Below, one piece after another: positions 57,626 through 64,000 of a DNA stretch of 64,000 nt. The stretch is from Diatrype stigma (taxonomy: Eukaryota; Ascomycota; Sordariomycetes; Xylariales; Diatrypaceae), in NCBI GenBank assembly GCA_022225965.2, contig JAKJXP020000054.1, positions 248,001-312,000 on the forward strand, given 5' to 3'. The stretch's first letter is position 1. Each line of letters starts with the position of its first letter. The position numbers were made by a program, and so were the translations under genes. Under the pieces are notes generated by a model. The model worked only from the letters and a program-made list of their open reading frames with translations. It was not told where the DNA came from and ran no database searches.

Positions 57626-59287
57626 TCATCCCAAGAAGTCCTTTACGGCACCTCCGACATGCTTCAAATCCAGCAGGAACGTGTCATGGCCAAACATGCT
57701 CTGCTCCTCGCTAAGCTCGACGTGCGCGACGTTCCGGTTGCCCGCCAGGCGCAGCGCGTTTGCGACCTCGCGCTGCTGCCACGCGGGGAACAGGATGTCG
57801 CTTGCCACGCCCATCACTAAGGTCGGGGTGTCCCGCAGCGCGACCAGGCCGCTGATGAGATCCTCTGGGGGCCGCACGTCAATCGCGGCCAATGATGACG
57901 ACGATGACGACGATGCGCCCGGCTCCTTCTCCCCCTCTGACTTGTCATCGCCCGGACCGGGCTGCTCGGAATATGGCAGGTCGGGCAGCGTCAAGCTGCA
58001 CGAGGCATCGTTCGCCTGGGGCGCCTCGCCCCGGCGGATCTGAGCGTCGCGGGCGGCGCGGCGGTCAGCAGCAGCGACCTGGCTGGCGCGGCCCAGATCG
58101 AACAGGTCCATGGCCTTGCTGACGTACAGCAGGCTGTTGGGGTCGTAGGTGAGGCAGAACTTCTCGCCGGCGTGGTCGAGGTAGGTCTCGATGAGGAAGT
58201 CGGGGCACAAGGCGGGGGGCTTGGCCGGATCGGCGCGCCGCCGCCCGAACCGCTGCTCCCACTCCGGGCCGGACCTGTACGTGACGGTGGCGATCTCGCG
58301 CGCCAGCTTCATGCCGGCGTGGGGCGGCACGCGTCCCGGCTCGTAATAGAACCCGCGGTTCCAGTTCGGGTCCATCATCAGCACCTGGCGCTGCGTGTGG
58401 CGCATGGCGATGCTGTAGGGGTGGCTGCGCGCGCACCCGCTGATCGACACGACGCGCCCCACCCTCTCGGGGAACAGGGCCCCGGCCGCCAGCGACTGCA
58501 TGCCGCCCATGCTGGACCCGACGCTGGCGTACAGCGACCCGATGCCCAGGTGATCCAGCAGCCGGAACTGCGCGCGCACCATGTCCTCGAGCGTCAGGAT
58601 GGGGAAGCGCGTGGCGTAGCGGCGGCCGTCGGCCGGGTCGACGCTGCTGGGGCCCGTGGACCCGAAGCACCCGCCCAGCACGTTGGTGCAGATCACGAAG
58701 TACCGGTCCGTGTCGATGCAGCCGCCGGGCCCCACGAACTTCTCCCACCACCCCGGCTGCGGGTTGCGCGGCGTCGACCGCGCGTGCGACGATGCCGACA
58801 GGCCCGTGTGCAGCAGGATCGCGTTCGATCGGTCCGCGTTCAGCGTCCCCCACGTCTCGTACGCTAGGTCGAACGACGGCAGTCGGCCGCCCCAGTCGAG
58901 CAGTAGCGGCTCCGCGCTCCGGAATACCTCCGTTGCCCCCGTCGTGTAGGCAGGTTCCGGTCCCGTAGAAAGCGATCGCGCTTCTAGCTTCGCCGACCGG
59001 GTCTCGAGTGCGTCGAGGCAGGGGAACGCCATCGCGGGGTTCGAGGCTTCGGTCGTTGCCTGCGGCTGCGGCTGTTGTTGCTGTTGCTGCGCCGACCGTC
59101 GCGCGGATTGGGAGTGCAACTTGCGAGCGCCGCCATGCTGTTGGCGATAGTGGTGCAGACTATTACTCGATGTCGGCAGCAGCGATGTCGGGGCTGCTGT
59201 TATGCGCGGGAGTGATTCGCTGTTCGGGCGGACGAGGGTGGTAGAGAGCCGGCGCAAGGCTTTCGCGCCATAGTTCTGTGCCTTCAT
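57626..59287 (-). CDS. cysA: Serine O-acetyltransferase, MetX alpha/beta-hydrolase fold, probably mitochondrial, 553 aa
   Basis: Transfers acetyl from acetyl-CoA to L-serine, giving O-acetylserine for cysteine synthesis; the fold is shared with homoserine O-acetyltransferase (MET2). I favour the serine enzyme because the whole pattern matches the fungal CysA/Cys2 group: an Arg/Ser/Gln-rich N-terminal leader (residues 1-85, [11 protein letters not shown]) like a mitochondrial presequence, then [48 protein letters not shown] and [15 protein letters not shown]. Nucleophile elbow GSSMGG with Ser259; Asp near 497 (VASDILFP) and His534 (GHDTFLLD) complete the triad. A low-complexity Ser/acidic insertion lies about 430-460. 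Single exon; start ATG 59287, although the frame is open 36 codons further up. Divergent from the gene at 60.0 kb, about 750 bp apart. Substrate choice needs an enzyme assay. Confidence 0.85.
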   Translation of the reverse strand: MKAQNYGAKALRRLSTTLVRPNSESLPRITAAPTSLLPTSSNSLHHYRQQHGGARKLHSQSARRSAQQQQQQPQPQATTEASNPAMAFPCLDALETRSAKLEARSLSTGPEPAYTTGATEVFRSAEPLLLDWGGRLPSFDLAYETWGTLNADRSNAILLHTGLSASSHARSTPRNPQPGWWEKFVGPGGCIDTDRYFVICTNVLGGCFGSTGPSSVDPADGRRYATRFPILTLEDMVRAQFRLLDHLGIGSLYASVGSSMGGMQSLAAGALFPERVGRVVSISGCARSHPYSIAMRHTQRQVLMMDPNWNRGFYYEPGRVPPHAGMKLAREIATVTYRSGPEWEQRFGRRRADPAKPPALCPDFLIETYLDHAGEKFCLTYDPNSLLYVSKAMDLFDLGRASQVAAADRRAARDAQIRRGEAPQANDASCSLTLPDLPYSEQPGPGDDKSEGEKEPGASSSSSSSLAAIDVRPPEDLISGLVALRDTPTLVMGVASDILFPAWQQREVANALRLAGNRNVAHVELSEEQSMFGHDTFLLDLKHVGGAVKDFLG

Positions 59288-60038
59288 GGTGGAGGATAAG
59301 GGCGATTGGATGGTGTACCTGTCCAGAAGCAGGAGCACAACTGTGACTCGTAAATATTGGTCAGGTCCATGGTCGTGAGGTTTGTAAGCGACCACCGGAA
59401 ATTCTCTCGAGAAAATTTACTAGAGAAAGCTCCCGCAGCATTAGCGTGTGGGTGATCCGATCAGTCGGAGGGGTACCTAAGTCGTTAGACTGTAGCGGGT
59501 AAATCGTTAGGTAGTCTTTAGCGGGTCGTACGGTGCGATGGATCGTTCTCCGCCAATCCCCGCTCTCTCCGATGGGCGCTTTGATGTCCTCATACTTCGT
59601 ACATACAGCCCGATATGTAGTCTACCTAGGTACTACCAATTACTTCGTACTAGCAGTACATTTAAGTGGCAATAGCGTGTATGTATCCCTCGATGTACAA
59701 AGTATCATATTAGGAGCTCAATATTATCGTATTTGCTACCAAGTTGTCCTAGAAAAGCAGGTCATACCAGAGTGGCAATGCGTATGGCTGAATTGCGTTC
59801 TCTGCACGCATGTTAACTGGCTGGATACCCCGAACTAGCCAGCAGTCATAAGTCGTTCTCCGGGAACCAATCCAACAAATCCAGTTTAATGTTTACTTGC
59901 CCCGAGACAACGAGCGAATCGTACGTCATTCCACGCATCCGCTACGTCAACACCTGATCCAAGTCCACCCAGGTCAACCCAAGGCAACCGAACTCAATAC
60001 AACTACTACCATACAACTACTGTATCTGCTTAGTCTCA
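59288..60038. promoter_or_regulatory. Shared intergenic region of two divergent genes
   Basis: 750 bp between the start of the acetyltransferase (minus) and the start of the membrane protein (plus). Both promoters must lie here. The plus-side leader (59940-60038) is C/A-rich (AACTACTACC repeats) with no clear TATA. Confidence 0.5.
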
Positions 60039-61503
60039 ATGCCCACACCTACAGAGCTGTTCAACGCCTTTCTCGCCCTTCTCTGTACAATCCTCATTGC
60101 GCTCATCTTTTACCTAGACCCCATAAGCGTATTCGGGACAGCAGAAAGACTACAGAACATGCCTCTCATCATCAACCGTCGCGGGGGTGCCCTCGCGCCC
60201 TACCGCGGCAGGGTGCCCGTACCCCCACCTATCCCGCAACCTGACACCCAGCAGGAGGGGCAGCAGTCCAAGGCGCCGGACGCGGAGGCCTCCGGATCCG
60301 ACGCGGAGCATGGGGAATTCGAGCCACGTCCCAAAGACGTGATGGATGTCAGACTCATCCTGGAGAAATCCGGGAAGCTGCCGCCGGAAGTTGCGGACAT
60401 GGTAATCGAGCTCGCCGAGTACTGGGCGTGCAGCGCTACCAGCGCCGACTATACCAGCCAGCCGGGAGGTCATCTCACCATCCGCGGCGCCAAGCCGGGC
60501 GAGGACCGATTTTTAGTGAGTTCGGAATCTTTCAGTCATCCAGATATTCGGATACAGGGTTAACCTTGATGACTCGATAGCTCCGCACTGAGCCAATCGG
60601 GTTCTCGCACTGGTCACCGGCCAGCCAGGAATTATGGCGGCGGGAGGCAAAGCCTCGTCTGCTTCCCGACCCGGCACCTGCAGAAGGGGCCGAAGACGGA
60701 GGAACCGCCGATTTCGAGTACCCGAAGGCGGTGCTCGAGGCGCTCGCCGGGGAGCCGCTACCGGATCTCGAGCACCCGGTCCGGAAAGTCGTGTTCGACA
60801 TCTTGAGCCGCGACCAGGGCTGGGGCGGTTCGCCCGTCTTGCAGCGGCCGTATGCCCAGTCGTTCACGTGGTTCGACGCCGGCCTTGAGCGATTTGATCG
60901 GACCATCCAATGTAGGTCATCCCACCCGCATTTTCTAATCGTCTCTCATTAGTAAGCCGATTAGGAGAGCATGTAATTAGGTATTGATACGATTAAAAAA
61001 CGACAGGTCCAGAAGATTGTCCTGACCGCGCGGACCCCAAGTACGCGGAACACAACATCCCGACGTGCGCGATCCGATCGATCTGGCCGCCGTCGGTACC
61101 CGCGGACGACCCTCCCGATCCCGAGGCCACGACCCCGGCTTCGCCGCCGACCCCACCGGCGGCAGAGCCGTCGTCGACGTCCGCATCGGCACTCGTGCAC
61201 CCGCAAGCGCGGTACCACCACGCACTCCTCGCCGCGCCAGACCACTGCATCCAGCACAACCGGCTCGCGGTGCGCGCCCCGGAGCACCACCGCGTCGAGT
61301 GGCGCGCGACCGACGACATCGACCCGGAGTCGGCTGCCGCGGCCGAACTGGTCGCCGCCGGCCGCGGGTCCGCTACGGGCGATGGCGCCTTCGTCCGTGC
61401 CCTGAAGCTCGGCGATATGATTACCGTTTGGGGTCGTGCGCGGTTCCCTGGGTGGTCGAATAATGTTGAGAAGGTTGAGGTTAGGGTGTATTGGGCTGTT
61501 TGA
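60039..61503 (+). CDS. Membrane-tethered protein of unknown function, 418 aa
   Basis: Three exons: 60039-60515, 60629-60911 and 61007-61503. The introns (113 bp, GTGAGT...AG, phase 0; 95 bp, GTAGGT...CGACAG, phase 1) keep one frame to the TGA at 61503. Residues about 8-30 (FNAFLALLCTILIALIFYL) form one membrane segment; the rest is probably on one face. A Pro/Gln-rich linker follows, then LPPEVADMVIELAEYWACSA. The second exon carries VRKVVFDILSRDQGWGGSPV, then SFTWFDAGLERFD, a WGG...TWF-GLER pattern I recall from an uncharacterised ascomycete family; in others it repeats near the C-terminus, as the third exon suggests (HHRVEWRATDDID, LGDMITVWGRARFPGWSNNV, EKVEVRVYWAV). No catalytic motif seen. 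A lipid-binding or lectin-like beta domain is only a guess. Confidence 0.75.
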
Positions 61504-62197
61504 GCAGCGAATGGATCAAGTAGCGGAGCGTGTTTTGCGGGCAGTTTCGGAGGTACTCGCTTCTGGATGGTTGATGGCTTATTTGCCAAGCTTTCCTTTT
61601 GTGTTGTCTTTTGGAGGCATTCATTGGTATCGAGCAGTGTTAGAGTATGGGTATACGTAATGAGTCCTGCCGAGAATTCCTGGGATCCCTTGTTAAGTCA
61701 CGTTTGACGTTGGTATATCAAGAAACGATTGTCTCCTATCCATCACCACACTTCGTTGTTCATTCCTGGCGACGCTTGCTCCCTGGAGGATATGAAATCG
61801 TACAACCTACAACCATGCTATCTTGACACTCGATAAGCACTAGTAATCAGTCCCATCTTTTTTTATCTCCATTTGCATTCCAAGTGTGTTTTCCAGAAAT
61901 GCGATAGGTGCCATCCACCTATAACAGTCCGTGGCCCTGAAATAAGCCATTGTTACACTACCAACGTTGGAATGACTCCGCTACCCTTCATATGTCACTC
62001 CTTTGTCTGGTGGGATAATAAATTGGAAGTACTTCTAGCTCCAGCTGCTTGTGTTGGTTGCCTCTGTACTCTACCAGCTTTCACCACCAACACCATTACC
62101 TACTTCGAAGGTATTACAACAAGCAAGTGAGGCTGCCTTGGAAAGCTCCCATCATAACCACCAAGTACCAAGCGTTGACTAAGGAGCCACGACAAGA
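61504..62197. other. Intergenic region
   Basis: No supported gene. It is the 3' flank of the 60.0 kb gene and the promoter side of the 62.2 kb gene. Confidence 0.5.
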
Positions 62198-63265
62198 ATG
62201 GCGTCAAAGAAACCCGAAATGGGCACATCGGAGTCCATGGATGAGTCTACTGAGGCTTGGGATGGTCTCGAAGGCATCTTCACCGTCACCACGGCAGCCC
62301 CAGCAGCCCCGGATGAGACACTGGATGAGAAGAAGCTACCGGATGAGAAGCGACTACTGGAGGAGAAGAGACGACGAGGGGAGGAGAGACGACGGGAGGG
62401 GGAGAAACGACGGGAGGAGGAGAAACGACGGGAGGAGGAGAAACTTGTCAACCTCAAAGCGCCGATTACGAAACGCATTGTCACGGAAGCACCCGCACAA
62501 ATGGTCGAGGCGTTCAATTCATTCCTAAAGAATCCTTGCGATAAGCTTGGTATATATTATACGCCGAACGTAACCGCCAACGTTCCAGCAGCAGCAATCC
62601 TGGCATTGATATTATGGGACCGGAACAAGTTCAAGTTCTTATTAAGGGATCACGACGCCCGGGACATTACACTAAACTACAAGGAAAAAAGGTTGATCCA
62701 TATTTACTGGGAACAGAAACCGTCCTCAGGAGATCCCTTGCTATCTATGGTCAAACAGGCTGTAGACCTAATACGATTTTTGATTCCTCAAGCAGTCAAT
62801 CTCCTCATGTGCCCAAACATCCGGCCACACACAAACATACCATACATACCAGACCGCCCAGAAACCCACATAGAAGCCGTGGTCGTCCTTGTTGAATACT
62901 TCGAGGTGATACATAAGCTCGCGCGGGACAAATTGCCTCTTGCTCCTGACAAGAAGAAGCAATTCATATGCCTACTTGTCGGCATCGAACAGGCGCGTGA
63001 CTTCCTAAATGAGGAGCCCGTCGGCGCCGGTCAACTAAAGGATGCAATGGGACGGTTTTTCAAGAATTTGATAGAGCTTCTCGAGCGTATCGATGCGAAG
63101 ATAATCTTGGTTGGTAACAAAACAGTCGACGAGATTACCCAGGATCTTGGATCATACAAAAGGCACCAGGTGCAGATTTATGACGATTATGAGCATCCGA
63201 CCGGGCAAACTTCAGGGATGCATTGGTGGATTAAGCACGTGGTGGGAATCGCAGACAGTCTATAA
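62198..63265 (+). CDS. Hypothetical coiled-coil protein, 355 aa
   Basis: Single exon; ATG follows ACAAGAATGGC. N-terminal 45 residues are acidic and Ala/Thr-rich. Residues about 46-85 are an Arg/Glu/Lys run (EEKRRRGEERRREGEKRREE), encoded by GGGAGGAGGAGAAACGAC-type DNA repeats and predicted to be a charged single helix or coiled coil. The remainder (about 86-355) is a compact, mainly helical domain: YYTPNVTANVPAAAILALIL, LLSMVKQAVDLIRFLIPQAV, HIEAVVVLVEYFEVIHKLAR, FICLLVGIEQARDFL and FFKNLIELLERIDAKIILVG, ending HWWIKHVVGIADSL. No membrane segment, signal peptide or named family. The helical body could be an interaction domain; function unknown. Confidence 0.65.
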   Translation: MASKKPEMGTSESMDESTEAWDGLEGIFTVTTAAPAAPDETLDEKKLPDEKRLLEEKRRRGEERRREGEKRREEEKRREEEKLVNLKAPITKRIVTEAPAQMVEAFNSFLKNPCDKLGIYYTPNVTANVPAAAILALILWDRNKFKFLLRDHDARDITLNYKEKRLIHIYWEQKPSSGDPLLSMVKQAVDLIRFLIPQAVNLLMCPNIRPHTNIPYIPDRPETHIEAVVVLVEYFEVIHKLARDKLPLAPDKKKQFICLLVGIEQARDFLNEEPVGAGQLKDAMGRFFKNLIELLERIDAKIILVGNKTVDEITQDLGSYKRHQVQIYDDYEHPTGQTSGMHWWIKHVVGIADSL

Positions 63266-64000
63266 ATTCTGGTATTCATCGGTCCTGAGGGTGTTCCAGG
63301 ACCGCGAATGATCGTGGAGAGTGTGAAGGTTGGAGATCGACCCCTTTATTGGGATCTGTAGTGCCCCACTTTATAGCTCCTATTCGCTACCGCCAATACC
63401 AAACACGTAATATACCAACATCACCACCACTACTTCTTTGATATCTAGTCTGCACGCTATTGGGAATTAGTGTAAACTACTTACTAGTAGGAACAGGTGC
63501 TATTAGTATTAACGGTGTTGGTAGTAGCAAATAGCAGCTGTACAATGTGACACTGTAGATCCTACAAGAAGCAACACTGCAAAGTTGGAACACTTCATTT
63601 TTATACCAAGCTTGAGACTCATGGACAAAGGTCTAGAGTCCAAAAAAGGCCTTTCATATCCAAAATGTATGTACTTTTCGTGCAGTTTCTACTCGGTAGC
63701 AACGAACCACCACCTAAGACTATCTGTGTAGCCCCTTGACCCAAAATCACTATTTGCTAGCTTCCCCCTACATACCAGCTTCTGACAATATCTTCACGGT
63801 TTGTATTACTTCACCATGTCACCACAATACTTGTTATAGAAGCCCGTTGCATTCCGAGTCACTGCAACTGAAATCTCTTAAGCAAACATTCCATGCCAGC
63901 GATCAGTGTGTGCAATGGTGGCTTATGTGTTGTGCCTTGAGAATGACAGAACGTGATACAACCAAAGCTTGAAAGTGAATCACCAACTCGGGATTTATTG
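63266..64000. other. Right-hand end, no supported gene
   Basis: 3' flank of the 62.2 kb gene. No domain, RNA or repeat recognised. Confidence 0.45.

Noticed and set aside
58172..58867. Plus-strand 231-codon frame and minus-strand 262-codon frame (58065-58853)
   Set aside because: Shadows of the high-GC acetyltransferase gene in other frames; composition is Arg/Pro/Gly-skewed without domains.
57626..59287. Homoserine O-acetyltransferase (MET2) as the first-choice name
   Set aside because: The fold allows it, but the presequence-like N-terminus and the overall pattern fit the fungal serine O-acetyltransferase (CysA/Cys2) better; the ambiguity is stated in the feature.
1..64000. tRNA, rRNA or other structured RNA genes
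   Set aside because: Scanned for the B-box GGTTCGANNCC with a matching A-box and for rRNA-like blocks; near-matches (for example 5109, 21663) lack a partner box or cloverleaf.
1..64000. Intact transposon (reverse transcriptase, integrase, transposase, LTR pair)
   Set aside because: No frame shows YxDD, DDE or integrase zinc-finger patterns, and no long direct terminal repeats were noticed.

Overview
The window reads as nuclear DNA of a filamentous ascomycete (Pezizomycotina, probably Sordariomycetes; this is inference). The intact genes have short phase-consistent introns of about 45-150 bp with GTAAGT/GTGAGT-type donors and CTAAC/CTGAC-like branch sites, GC-rich third positions and long non-coding spacers. 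Their products belong to typical filamentous-ascomycete families: a laccase ending in DSGL, a tail-anchored FHA protein of the STRIPAK complex, an F-box protein, a MetX-fold serine O-acetyltransferase and a small secreted cysteine-rich protein.

Layout. 1-24 kb is gene-poor accessory DNA. It holds a probable multi-exon minus-strand gene (about 2.0-3.1 kb), broken coding relics (5.7-6.2, 11.1, 12.6-13.0, 17.2 kb), short tandem repeats, inverted repeats, and one convincing two-exon gene for an 85-aa secreted 8-cysteine protein at 14.1 kb. 23.3-24.9 kb is a decayed tandem array running up to a protein kinase gene (24.9-26.5 kb), which is followed by a 40-bp tandem repeat. A five-exon laccase-type multicopper oxidase lies on the minus strand (27.4-30.1 kb). 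30-34 kb holds relics and minisatellites. 34.8-39.7 kb carries the FHA/SLMAP-like gene and a convergent gene of unknown function. 41.7-44.6 kb carries an AT-hook/HTH gene, an ankyrin-like relic and an F-box gene. 45.5-52.3 kb is the oddest part: minus-strand coding pieces in shifting frames (half a MYND finger, two divergent copies of a TGxSIxPEI module), separated by TTGCT-type pyrimidine tracts and studded with perfect or near-perfect hairpins. 52.3-55.1 kb is non-coding and contains a 59-bp G run beside an N gap. 55.1-63.3 kb is again genic: an SRA-YDG protein, a mitochondrial serine O-acetyltransferase, a membrane-tethered protein of unknown family and a coiled-coil protein.

The genes do not form an obvious pathway or biosynthetic cluster. 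Housekeeping genes (FHA/STRIPAK, cysteine synthesis) sit between accessory regions with secreted, signalling, DNA-binding and decayed genes. The best candidates for something undescribed are the hairpin-rich relic tract at 45.5-52.3 kb together with its shared intron-end-like motif, which recurs near the left end of the window.
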